A DNA stretch of 64,000 nt from NCBI RefSeq assembly GCF_000004075.3, contig NC_026661.2, positions 7,896,058-7,960,057 of the forward strand. Reading direction: 5' to 3'. Of this stretch, positions 11,550-23,356 are shown piece by piece; the stretch's first letter is position 1, and each line of letters starts with the position of its first letter. Made by a program: the position numbers and the translations under genes. The stretch comes from Cucumis sativus. Lineage: Eukaryota; Streptophyta; Magnoliopsida; Cucurbitales; Cucurbitaceae. The notes beneath the pieces are model-generated. The model did not search any database, was not told the DNA's origin, and saw only the letters and a list, made by a program, of their open reading frames with translations.

Positions 11550-13554
11550 TGTCCTAGATTACCTAATGTACAAAACTCGCAGATCTAGACTCTCTAGATG
11601 AGCCTCGAACACTTTAGCCGTGAGAGTCTTTGTAAATGGATCAGCAATGTTATGCTCCAAAGCGATCTTGGTGACGATCACTTCACTTCGTTGCACAATC
11701 TCTTGTATCAGATGATATTTTCTCTCTATATGTTTTCCTCATTTGTGGCTATGAGGTTCCTTATAATTGGTCACTGCCCAATTGATATCAAAATATAAAG
11801 TGATGGGCATGTTCATATTTGGAACAACTTCCAAATCTTGCAGAAACTTCCTTAGCCAAATTGCTTCTATTGTTGCTTCACAAGCAACGACGTACTCAAC
11901 CTTTATAGTAGAGTCTACAATGCATCCTTGCTTGATGCTATGACATGCTACTGTTTCTCCCGTTTAGGGTGAACACTAATCCACTAGATTTCCTAGAATC
12001 CTTATCTGTTTAGAAATCGGGATTAAATCCCTAGCTTCATACACAAGCATGTAGTTTCTCATTCTCCTAAATACTTAAGAATAATTTTAACCGTCGTCTA
12101 GTGGTCTAACCCTAAGTTGGACTGATATCTACTGACTATTCCCACTACATAATAAATGTCTAACCTAGTGCAGAACATAACATAAATTAAGCTACCCACA
12201 ACTAAGGCATATGGAATATGTCTCATATCTTCTCAACTTCTTGAGGTGTCTTAGGACATTGTTCCTTAGACAAGTAAACCTCGTGCTTGAAAGGTAATAA
12301 ATCCTTCTTAGAGTTTGCATCGAATATCGAACCAATATTTTGTCGATATAGGTTGCCTGAGACAGTGCTAGCATTTTGTTCTTACGATCCCTTATGATTT
12401 GGATCCCAAGAACAAATTGTGCCTCTCCCAAATCTTTCATTTAGAATTGGACTGGTAGCCAAGTTTTAACGTTAGTTAGGTATCCTACATCATTTCCAGT
12501 GAGAAGGATATCGTCCACATAAAGTACTAAGAAAGCTACCTTTATCTTTTTGATTTTCTTGTATACACAAGGCTCATCAACATTTTGGTCAAAACCGTAA
12601 GATTTGATCGCAATATCAAATCTAATGTTCCAAGATCTAGATGTTTATTTCAACCCATAAATGGATCGATTCAGCTTGTAAACTTTTTGTTTCTAACCTT
12701 GGGTTATGAACCCCTCAGGCTGAGACATAAAGATACTCTCTTCAAGATTGCCACTTAGAAAAGCAGTATTAACATCCATTTGTCATATTTCATAATCATA
12801 AAAAGTGACTATGGACAAGAGAATCCTTATAGACTTTAACATAGCAACAGAGAAAAAGTTTCCTCGTAGTCAATCCCTTCCCTTTGGGTATACCATTTGC
12901 TAAAGTCTAGCTTTGAAGGTTTGTACCTTCCCAGCTGAATCTCTCTTTCTCTTATAGATCCATTTGCACCCTATGGGTTTCACCCCTTCAGGTAGATCTA
13001 CAAGCTCTCATACTGAATTGAAGTACATAGATTCCATGGTTTTAACCTATTAGTCCTTGTCTACATCAGTCATTGCCTATTTATAGAACAATGGATCCTC
13101 AACGACATCATCTGGTATGACAACCTGAGTTTCAGTTAAACCGAAGTAACGATTAGGTTGTGATATAACTCTCCCACTGCATCGAGGCATTCTCAACAAT
13201 TGAGAAGGATGAGACTAATCGGATGTGTTGGTTTCCTCAACTCTTGATGAGGGACCAACTTCATCAACAACCCTTGTTGATTCATTAGTAGCTTCACTTA
13301 ATTTTGATTTGCTTCATGGTTTATGATCTCTCATGTTGTTTTCTTCCAAGAAAGTAGCCTTTGTCAATATAAACACTTTGTTTTCTTGTGGATCGAAGAA
13401 TAGACCACCTCTCGTTTCTTTAGGATAACCAAAAAATTGACATAACCTTGAACGAGAGTCCAACTTCTTAGAATTTGACACTAAAACGTGTGCTGGACAA
13501 CCCCAAATTATGGAGTGACTTAACTAGGTTTACATCCTCTACATAACTCGAAAG
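11550..13554 (-). pseudogene. Ty1/copia pol relic (post-integrase region, RT, RNase H)
   Basis: Read on the minus strand, the order is a post-integrase segment near 13330-13430 (GGLFFDPQENKVF), RT with the catalytic YVDDILL near 12500-12530, then MKDLGEAQFVLGIQI and SQATYIDKIL at 12360-12440. RNase H follows, with the C-terminal DPFTKTL near 11600-11630. Every ~100 bases a stop or frameshift appears, so it is a pseudogene. Its upstream half (gag, protease, most of integrase) is missing: a gypsy LTR fragment begins exactly where the copia homology stops. Confidence 0.8.
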
Positions 13555-14215
13555 TGTAACGACCCAACTTTTTATACTAAGTTGAGGTCATTACTACTAA
13601 AACAAATAAAGACTTTTTATTTAAATCAAAGAAAATACTAAGTTTTAAAACAGACACTTCAAATATTTATTCATAAAATATAAGTAAAGTATGTAAAGAA
13701 AACAATAAATAAAATATTAGTTTGGGCCGTATTTAAAATAAAAATATATATCTAAAAGTAAATATGGGTTCTGAAATAAGTTTATGAAAATTTAATATTG
13801 AAAATATAAATGCTAAATAAAACATAAATTGTCCCCTATGGAGAACCATGGTCACTTCTTGTCATTCGCCAACTTGCCTTTACCTCTATCTTTGCCTGAA
13901 AAATTAAATCTAGAAAGGAGTTAGTCTAAATTTATACTTAGTAAGGGATCCACTATTAGTCCCACTACGTGTTTGTTAATTTTACGTTAAAGTCCTCCTA
14001 TAAGAAAGTACCGCATATCTATTATTCTACTGAAATCACCCTATCCAGTGATCTCGTAGGGACATATATGGGCTCTTGGTGAAGCAGAAGGAATCACCCT
14101 AAAGAAGAGTCAAGTTGTAAGTGATCTTGTCGAATCACACATCAAACCTAACCACAAATACATAAATAGGTGGTGATCCCGAGGGACACCTACATGTGAT
14201 GTGGCTGGATCGTCT
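13555..14215 (-). mobile_element. Ty3/gypsy LTR fragment, minus strand
   Basis: Starting with tgtaacgaccc at 13555, the sequence is the reverse complement of a diverged relative of the LTR at 754-2973. Matching landmarks are the cattcgccaac-tgcc block near 13863, the tactaagtataaattta-type block near 13930, and the tccctacg / gagcc and ggtggtgatcccgagggac blocks near 14060-14190. It is far from identical to the other LTRs, so it belongs to a separate insertion or subfamily. Confidence 0.65.
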
Positions 14216-14850
14216 TTGACAGTCGACCTGTTTGACTACAGTAAATATGTTTGTTCTGAAATTTGGGTATGATTGGTTGTAAGATATTCATCAAAATGAG
14301 TTCTGGACATGATTTGTGACATGATTTGTGACAATAAGTGATTATTGTTTCTTGGAAAGAATGCAAAATCACGCATTGGGGGTTTCCAAGCTCTTATTCT
14401 TTTCATTAATATAGGATTGAACAAGTAAGATAAACTACGGATGAAATAGCAGGTCTAACCAGCTCTCCTCGTACATGAGGGTCCCCAAAGACATGCATCG
14501 GGCATGTATCTGATTAGCATAAGATAGCCTTTGGCAACACTTAATGATTGTGGAGCTACTGAAGGACCTAATGCACTGCTATTCTTGAGCATGGTTATCT
14601 GATATTTTATCAAGTGTTATACAAAGTGCAATTTTTTTTTCTTCTGAAGACACAAAAGAATATATTGATCACAAATAGTGTGTGACGTAGTTCCAGAGCA
14701 ATGTCAAGTTCCTTCTTTTTCTGTTCCTTTTATTTATATTGTTTCTGTCTTTAGCTTTACAACTTATAATCATCAATGCTTTTTTTTATACTTGAATGCT
14801 ACCAAGAATTTTACAACGTTTTCATTTTTTGTGTTTTTATTGTTCAATAG
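14216..14850. other. No gene seen; intron or intergenic sequence left of the PELP1-like exons
   Basis: AT-rich with short direct repeats (gacatgatttgt near 14308). I searched for the N-terminal exons of the PELP1-like gene here and did not recognise any. The segment may be intron, or residual transposon. Confidence 0.4.
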
Positions 14851-17800
14851 ACAGATTCTCAGTTTCTGAAGGTGGCCTCTTGTGCTTCAATCTATGATTT
14901 ATTCTCGAGGTACATCTTCATTTGACCTTGGCAGAAATCTATCACACGAAGTTGTCCCTCAAACACAACCCTTTTTTTTTATTCGAAATGGTAACAATGT
15001 CATTGATAAGATGAAATTATAAAAGGATACCTATCAATTGGATTACAAAAAACTCTTCCATCGAGTAATAAGAGAAACTAAATCATAATTATAAAAGGGG
15101 TAACCAATTCACCCCAAGTGAGGGTTGTATGTGTCACTCAAACACAAATTGATTTGTTAACTATACCCCTTCCAAAAGCGAAATTTTTATGTGCCTTGTG
15201 TATATTTAACTGAATACCTCTTAGGATTTGTTTATTGTTGATTCTACATCGACTTTGTGGTCTGTGGATTCAACTATTGAATGCTGACTTGAGAATAATA
15301 GATAACTGATTGAATCACATTCTGTAAGTTATTACTGTCAAGTCGTTTTATTGCCAATATGAGCATAGAACTATTGGTTAAGGCATATATCCCACCTCCA
15401 TATGTTGTTGAGCTTAAAAATAAAAATTGTCTATTTATTTATTTTTTAAAATAAAATAACCACTTTCATTGAGCAAAATCAAAGAAAATTGTCTAAAACT
15501 TTTAAGCAATATGCTTGACCATATTATTGCTTGTTTCGTGACTTTTTAAGATGTATCTTTTACAAATTAGATTGGGTAGATTTCAAAGTGTAAAGAAAGA
15601 TGGGACTTCTTGTGCTGGGAAGGTCATTCAACCTGTTGCATGATGATAATACTGAAGCTGTTTTGGTAAGTCCATTTTTCATGGACTATTTTCATGCATT
15701 CATGAGCTAAATAATTTTGTAACAATGGTATTTTAATTATCTATGCCAACTGAGATCCTCTTTTGTAAAAATTTCTTAGTCTTTTGTGAAATTTTTCATC
15801 TCTCTTTTTGTACTCTTGCTTGGTATTGGTAGTTGCAACTTTTGTTTTAAAATATGTAACTATCTGCATGTTGTTTGATGCAGGATAATGCGGTTAATCT
15901 GTTATGCACCTTGATAGATTTCTTCCCCTTCACAATCCATCGTCATTATGACTCTGTAAGTGCTTTAACAAATAATGTGATATTGATTCTGTTTTAAATT
16001 ACAATTTTGGAACTCTGGTAGCTTTCTGACTTTTCTGTTCACTGGTGATGTAATCTAAGCTTCCGAAGTTTGTTATTATTATCGTTATTATTTTTAATTT
16101 GATTTAGTTTAATTTTTTTCCTTCACAAAAAAACTGCTATAAAAAACTGGAAAGAGAGTGTTTGTATTACCATTAGAAGCTGAAATAATTAAATTTTCTC
16201 CCATAATTGCACTCAACATCTTCAGCACATATGGCTTCATGCTGTCACTTGTCAGCATGTTGTTTATCTATAGATCACTATCTTTGTAATTCAAAAACTG
16301 ACAAAGTTTAAATTCCATGCCAAATAGAAAAAAAGGATTTATGTTGAAATAGTTGATTTTGTTTCTTCCTGATGAATTGGATATATTCTATAGGCCGAAG
16401 CTGCAATTGTTTCAAAAATATTTTCAGGGAAGTGTAGTTCTAACATGCTGAAGGTACTGTGCCTCTTATGTAGTTTTAATCATAGTACAGTAGATATTAA
16501 CGTCAAATGTCCCCCATAATTTTCTCTGTGTTTTATATTTCAAATTTAGAAGCTTGCCCATTGCCTGGCATCACTTCCAAAATCAAAAGGAGACGAAGAT
16601 AGCTGGTCTTTACTAATTCAGAAGATTTTGTTATCCATCAATAGTCACTTGAATGAGGCCTTCCAAGGCATCGGTGAAGGTATACTGAACTGTAAAACAA
16701 GTAAAGCTATCTCAATTTATGAAAATGGTGACAATGATGCATTTGAATGTTTTTTGTAGATTCAAAAGGCATTGAAGTTGTAAGGTTACTGATTCTACCA
16801 GGAAAAGATCCTCCACCACCTTTAGGTTGTTGTTCACAATCAGAAGGTTCCTTGGACAAAATAAAAAAGAGCTCAGAGCGGATGTTAACATCTAGTATTT
16901 CAACCTTGATGGTTTGCTGTTCCACAATGATAACAAGTTCATACAACCATCAGCAGCAACACGTCATCCATTTTTTTGTTATGCTCATATTAAAAGAGGA
17001 AATGTTCCCCTCTATATGAATCTATATACATCTACTGTGACACCTCACTTTCTTAATTAATATAATGAAATAAAGAAAGTGGTGTTAAATTGATCTTTAT
17101 TTGTATTATATCAGGTGGCAGTTCCCATTCGCCCGTTATTAGCTCTTGTTGAGAGAGTGCTGACGATGGATGGTTCTTTGCCACCCACTTCAGTGCCATT
17201 TATGACATCTCTGCAGCAAGAATCAATGTGTTTAGAACTTCCGGTGCTGCATTCAGTCAGTTTGGATCTCCTCGTTGCCATCATTAAGAGCCTTCGCAGG
17301 TGAGGCATCTACTATTCAACTACACGGACTATATACCATAAAACCTTTATGCAGACCCAGACTTTTTCAGTAATCAATACCCATCCATAAACATATCACA
17401 TGTGCTTTCTTCCACCTCTACAAGATGCGATCAACAATGATCTTTCATGTTTATATGAATACGAAAATGATCCAATGGTATACAAAGTTTCCACTTAGAT
17501 AAGTTGGGAAGAAAATGTGTGAAGTCTAGCCTGTCAATTGCCACTGAAAAAAATATGGATGCCATATTTTTGTTTATATAATTATTATTAAATTCCTTTT
17601 CAGTCAATTGTTGCCACATGCTGCATCAATTGTACGACTCATTGTGAAGTACTTCAAGAAGTGTGTCTCTGCAGAACTGAGAGTAAAAGTCTACGCAGTT
17701 GCTAAGTCATTGATGACGTCTTTGGGTGTTGGTAAGAATTATATTGTGTTTCATTTGGCATGGAGATAATTATAATTATTGTTTTAATGTCTATATGGAA

Positions 17801-19208
17801 ACATTGTTTTGGGATGTATACTTATTCAATGCCGCATTTGAATCAGGAATGGCTGCATCTCTTTCTCGAGATGTGATTGACAATGTACTAGGTGATTTGA
17901 ACCCTGTAAATAATGAGAGTTCTGATCCATCTAATGTGAATCCAAAGGACACGCAAAGAGATTTACCGCAACACCATAATAAGAGAAAACGCCCTTCAGT
18001 TCCCACTTCCATGAAAGGGCAGCACGAGAGGAATGAACCAGAGGACATTACCAGCAGCTGTAGCTATACCTCAGTCCACTTGAGGATAGCTGCACTTGAG
18101 GCTTTGAAGACTCTTCTTACATCGGTGGGCATTATATATGTTATTTGTCTCTTTGGTTAATTATTTTGCATACGAATTTATTAAAAAAAGTTATTAATGG
18201 GAATATTTTTGGTTCATTTGTGTCAAATGGTTTTTAACTGCTGACTGCTTTATTTATTTATTTGTTTGTTTGTTTTTCGTTGATTATTTGTATAGGCTGG
18301 TGCTTTGAGATCTGAAGAAGGATGGCGTGCAAAAGTTGAACATCTTTTAATAACAACTGCAACATCTTCTCTTCAATGGCCACGAGCCTCGGACGACACC
18401 TTTTTCCAAGCCAATGAATCTATTGAGGTTTGGGTGGATTATCAGTTGGCGGCATTTCATGCACTACTGGCTTCTTTTTTGTCTGCTGTCCATGTACGCC
18501 CACTGGCTTTGGCTCAAGGTCTCGAGCTCTTTCGTAAAGGTAAATCTCTTTTGATATTTCGTTTGATCATGTGGAAGGCTGGGTTTGAGAACGAGGATGC
18601 TAGATCACCTTATTTATGAGTCAAACTGATAGGCATTTTCTTCTTCAGGTAAACAAGAAAATGGAACCAAACTTGGTGAGTTTTGTGCCCATGCTCTCTT
18701 AGCCATGGAGGTTCTAATACATCCGAGGGTCCTTCCCCTCTCGGATTTCTTGCCATTGCGCTTGAGCTCTCCTGAACCACAAGCTGCCTTTAAATTCCAG
18801 GAAGATCTGTACTTCAACAGTAACGATTCTAGGAAATTGTTGAAGGTCGGCCCGCAAAGCATGGAGCAGATGGCCTCCGAGGCTCTAATTAGTGATGATG
18901 TGGTAGATAACAATGAAATGACGTATAGCACCTCAAATGATATTGAAAAGGAGCCCTCTGCAAATGGCATAGCGAATATAGAAATGCCCAAGAGAACCGA
19001 ACAGGCCACTGCAGCAGCCATCTCAGAAGTAGGGGTTGTAGCGGAAGATGACGTTGAATTTGCTAATGCAAGTATGAATAGTTCCCCCATGTCATCAAAA
19101 TCAGATAAAATCGAAGATTTTGGACGGGATTCGAGCTCGAATTTATTGCTAGAAGATGACTTTCCTGATATTATTGATGCAGATCCTGATACAGACTATG
19201 AAGAGTGA
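14851..19208 (+). pseudogene. PELP1/Rix1-like ribosome biogenesis protein, 5'-incomplete with a frameshift
   Basis: Eleven exons join in frame except at one point: 14851-14909, 15571-15665, 15884-15955, 16394-16453, 16550-16679, 16760-16962, 17115-17299, 17604-17731, 17847-18124, 18296-18539 and 18649-19208. The protein begins mid-family (DSQFLKVASCASIYDLFSR). It continues through helical segments such as NMLKKLAHCLASLPKSKGDE, LLALVERVL and SQLLPHAASIVRLIVKYF, and ends in an acidic tail (DFPDIIDADPDTDYEE). This matches plant PELP1/Rix1-type proteins, nucleolar factors in 60S subunit maturation. Roughly the first 100-150 residues are absent. Exon 2 is one base out of phase, giving TGA at 15641; the simplest account is loss of one copy of a 5-base repeat at 15632. 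The remaining exons are open and well spliced. It is either a recent pseudogene or an intact gene with an assembly error and distant upstream exons. Confidence 0.7.
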
Positions 19209-21089
19209 AAAAGGTATTGTCAATCATTGACTCAATTTTGTAGTTTTAAGGCTTAAGGGTGTTGTTCAGAACTCAAAATCAATTATTATTGTTGTGTTCT
19301 ATTCATGTAGCCATAGATGGCTTGAACTGATGATCGAGAATGGTTATGTATATAAAAAGGTGAAAGTTAGACAAATTTCAAAAGCTTTGATTGCTAGTTT
19401 CTGATAAATTTTCTTTCAATCATTTTTATTTTTTTCATTCTTAGATAATGGGGTGCCGATTTGCAATATACGTTAGGACAACGATTAGATGCATTATAGA
19501 ATATACCATCTTTTAAGTAATGGTATTAGATACGGTAGGACAACGATTAGATGTATTATAGAATATACCATCTCGTAAGTAATATGGTATCTTTTTGAAG
19601 TCCTAAAATGTTGAGGGATAAATTTGTGGGTATTACAATCTCGAGATGTAGTTAAGATCAACAATATCTAAATAGGCAATTAAATAAACAATGTCTAAAT
19701 AGACGATTAAATGAACCCTTTAGAAAGAGAGGCAAAAATAAAATGACAGAGTGAAGTTTCTTTAAAAAAACTTTTAAAAATTATTGTTTTGATAATAACT
19801 GATCGTAGTTAACTACTAGTGCTCAGTCTCTTTTTACATCTTACTCTAACTTATCATCATGTTTGAATCAATTTTAACTTATCATCATGTTTGAATCAAT
19901 TTTAGGGTTAAGTGAATGTCAAGTGAATGTATTTTGTTCTTACAACATATGTGTTAAGTGAATGTATTTTGTTCAAACTCAATTAATTTAGGAAAAATGT
20001 TTTAAATAAAAAACTATTTAAAACATTTACAAATATTAAAATTTATATGTTTATTAGTATTTTTGTTAATTTTTTGAAATTTTAGTCTGTTTTGTAAATA
20101 TGGTTTATTTTGCTATTTTGAAAACAATCCATTTGAATGTTGTTTTGTTTAAATTATTAGAATTGTATTATTGGATAAATAGACATTTTAAAAAATAGCA
20201 AAATATTAAAACTATTTATACAAAATTCCTCAAACTTTTCATATATTTAAGTTTTTCTTTAAAATTATATTTCATAAATAGTTTTTTTTTATCCATAACA
20301 AATTTTCATGATAAATGGTAAAGCATATTAAATATGTAAATAGTTCAACTCAGTTAATTGTAATTTGGTCCATATCATACTAAAAAAGTTATATGTATGT
20401 TATTTTAAAAGAGTTCATATCATACAGTTTCTTAAATTTTAGGTACCAAACTTATAAGATACAAAAATCAAAGTTTAAAAATAGAAAGTAAATATTTTGG
20501 CATTCTATTTCTAGAAAAAAAAACTCCTTATAATAATTACTAGTAAAAAAAAAAGTTGGTTGATTTTCATTTTTTTTTTAATCTCAACCTTTCATGTTAA
20601 AACTTTATATAAAGATTTTTTTTTAAATGACAAATTTAACAGTAAGATTTTATATTATATCAATTTGATAAATATTGATAGACATTAATATGATAATAAA
20701 TATGATAGATATTCATATGTTTTTATCTGACAATAATAGAAGTTTATTTAGTTTATCTCGTTAATAAAATCTAAAATGTTTGTCTATGATGAATATTTTA
20801 GTTTATTTTTGTATTTTAAAAAATATCCCTCCAAAAAACGTAATTTTTTTCCACTAAAAGTTATTAAAATTTAATAACAAGAGTTGGTGAATTGCTACAT
20901 TGTTATTTCATTTATATGTCATTTACATCCCATTGTAATTTACAGATTTTTTTTTCAAATGGTATGGGTAAGTAATCAGTGCGGTTTAGTGTAAGGATTA
21001 GTTATATTCAAATTATAGCAAACTATCTTAATTTGAAACTTAACGGCGTCAACGACAAGCAACGGCTACATTTTTAGGTTTATTTACTT
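19209..21089. other. AT-rich intergenic region
   Basis: This is the 3' flank of the PELP1-like gene, then >75% AT sequence without a gene. It contains a ~70 bp direct duplication (about 19470-19530 and 19533-19590, shared core ggacaacgattagatg and tatagaatataccatct). It also has a 29-bp direct repeat at 19855-19905 and a decayed copy of the TCTATC-type palindromic repeat near 20650-20780. Confidence 0.7.
19470..19590. repeat. Direct duplication of ~65 bp
   Basis: Two adjacent copies share acaacgattagatg and attatagaatataccatct, with a few substitutions between them. Confidence 0.7.
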
Positions 21090-23316
21090 CATTCAACTCT
21101 CAAAACAATCTCCGTCGCCAATTTCTCTCTAGAATTTTCTTCTTCCGCCTCCGTGCACAGCGTCGAATCTCCAAACCCTAATTTATAAATGCAATTCCGA
21201 TCCACAAATTCTTATGCTACCTCGATCTCCTCTTTGGGAGCTTCTATTCCCTAATCTTTGATGTCTTGCTTCGTCTGCGGTTGAGGATCTCGGAGGACCG
21301 GAGTCACGGGAGGTCGCTGATTTGGATGAAGCCATGAGTCGATTGATGCTCCCTTTTTCATCTCCTAAGAAGAATTCCAAATCCTTGGATGTGGCTGATG
21401 CTGCTCCTGCCTATCATTTTTCATCCGCTTGATTTCCTTCCCTTTCTGGTTCAGCTTATTCTGCTCTCGATAGGGTTTCCGAGGATGCTATCAATCAGGT
21501 TGATCAGTTCCTTCGTGAGGCTTTGCATAACCCTCGGAGCGTCTATCAAGTAAGTTGTTTATTTAGCTTTCCTTTATTGTAGATGGTCAATGGTGTGATT
21601 GGTTTCAGGAGTTGTCTAATGTCATGTTCTGTAGAGGGAGGAGATAGTTAAAAGTTGCTAGCTACGGCCTTCTCGAAGGTGGGCTGGAAGTGGCTGGTTG
21701 CTTCCCGGATTTGTATAGGCAGTTTAAATCAAATGGTATTAGAAATTTAGAAGTATTATTGCCAAAAACTACATGGTGGATTTCATGAAGATGTGATATA
21801 TGTTTGGAACAGTATCGTGAAACTATGTGACATGATGTGCTTTTAGGTAATCCAAGACAAAGGTTGGATGGTTGTAAGACAATCTTGGGAAGATGTGTGG
21901 ACTAGTGGAGGGTTTTTGGTTAACCGTTTTTCTAGTCGGTACAGGGTGGTGGATTCGAAGAATTAATTGCTGAAGGAGTTGTAGGACTTAAAAGCTGGGT
22001 TGCAAAATGAATGCAAGACGAAATTTAGAAGATGGAGAAGAAAGGGAGATTTTGTTGCTATTGGATGTTCTGAATACTTAGAGCTAAATGATGAAAATAA
22101 AATAATTTACGAGCTAAACTTTTGCTGTGATTGGCGATGAATTCCGTCATGGGGGAAGGCATGCAGTCTCTGATTATCATCCCCTTGGCCCTTAGGCTTT
22201 TTAAATGAGGCTTTTTCCGTCTTAATAATATTTCTTGTTTCTCATCAAGAAGATAAATGGAGTTATCTTTTCAGCCTACCAAGCAAAATTGTTTCTAAAA
22301 AAAAAACTATCACTATCTAAAAGCATTAGGAATTAAATTTACTGTAGTCAAGAAGATGCTCAGTAACTGGAAAGCATTTTTTACCTGTTTTGACACTGAA
22401 GCTTCGTTAAACCAAAAGAAAAAGGAGACAACCTATTGGTAGAAAGGTCTTTACAATGATGTATTGATGCCTACAAAATTATTTTTTTTGTCTAACATGG
22501 TTCTGACTAGTACCATAACTTCAAGTGCTTAATTATTATCATGCACTTATTATATTGTTGAAAACATGGTGTTAATTATCTATTCCCTTCAACTGATATT
22601 TATTTATCATTGCTTTAGTTTTGCGCATGGAGCAAGATGTTGAAAAGTTTATTCATGATCCTGCTTGACAGCAGCTGCCTACTTCATATTTACGGTTAGC
22701 TGCGCATCAGATTGTCCAACATTACTCGCTGCAATCCATGGTTCTATTGGATAATAGTTTACCTGATGGGTCTGGTTCCAAAATTATCGTTTGCGATACT
22801 TCTGAATGTCGTCTTCCAGCTATCCGCCTTGCAGATATTCCTGTAAATCTACCAGCAGAGGAATATAGTAGCATAAAGGTTGCTATTAAACAGAGGCCAC
22901 AGAAGTGGTCCCAACTAGCAAGAGATGCAAGTGCAAATTCATCAAAAACGAGGGATTCCAAAAGTGTGGAAGAGAGGAAAGAGGAGTATAATAAAGCTAG
23001 TGCTCAAATATTTAACTCCAGCAGCAATTCAGGCTGTCATGCAAGTGAGAAAGTAGATGCTGATCCTAGACCACAGGATAGTTATCGTGGTTGTTTGAGT
23101 GCTGCAAAGGTTGAGGAGAAGATGATTCTTGGAGTTCCTGATATAAATTTTAGTAGGGGTTTGATTGACTGTTCCACGAGTAGCAGTAGAATAAATAGAA
23201 GGTAGGACTGACAAGGAGCTGCCTAGTAGGCAGTACAAACCAAATAGTAGGGTAGCCATTCTTAGAGATCGTGAGATTGGCAGCAAGGACCCTGATTATG
23301 ACAGGAGTTATGATAG
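21090..23316 (+). pseudogene. R3H-SUZ domain gene, copy A (truncated pseudogene)
   Basis: Two exons align to copy B: 21274-21549 and 22619-23316. Exon 1 has lost ~48 bp that hold the start codon in copy B. It also has TGA at 21430 in place of a serine codon. Exon 2 encodes the R3H region (YLRLAAHQIVQHYSLQSM, with the RxxxH motif altered) and the SUZ region (KQRPQKWSQLARDAS, EERKEEYNKASAQIF). It has TGA at 22667 and a one-base insertion near 23202. Homology to copy B stops in the next intron at about 23357, where the 395-bp array begins, and exons 3 onward are absent. R3H-SUZ proteins bind single-stranded nucleic acid; intact plant homologues are uncharacterised RNA-binding proteins. The exon junction also carries the one-base deletion shared with copy B. 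Confidence 0.85.
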
Positions 23317-23356
23317 GTATGAAATGCAATCCTTTATTCTCTTGGTTTGATCTCAA

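Noticed and set aside
18614..19090. 158-residue minus-strand open frame
   Set aside because: It is the antisense of the last PELP1-like exon, which joins in phase with ten other exons on the plus strand.
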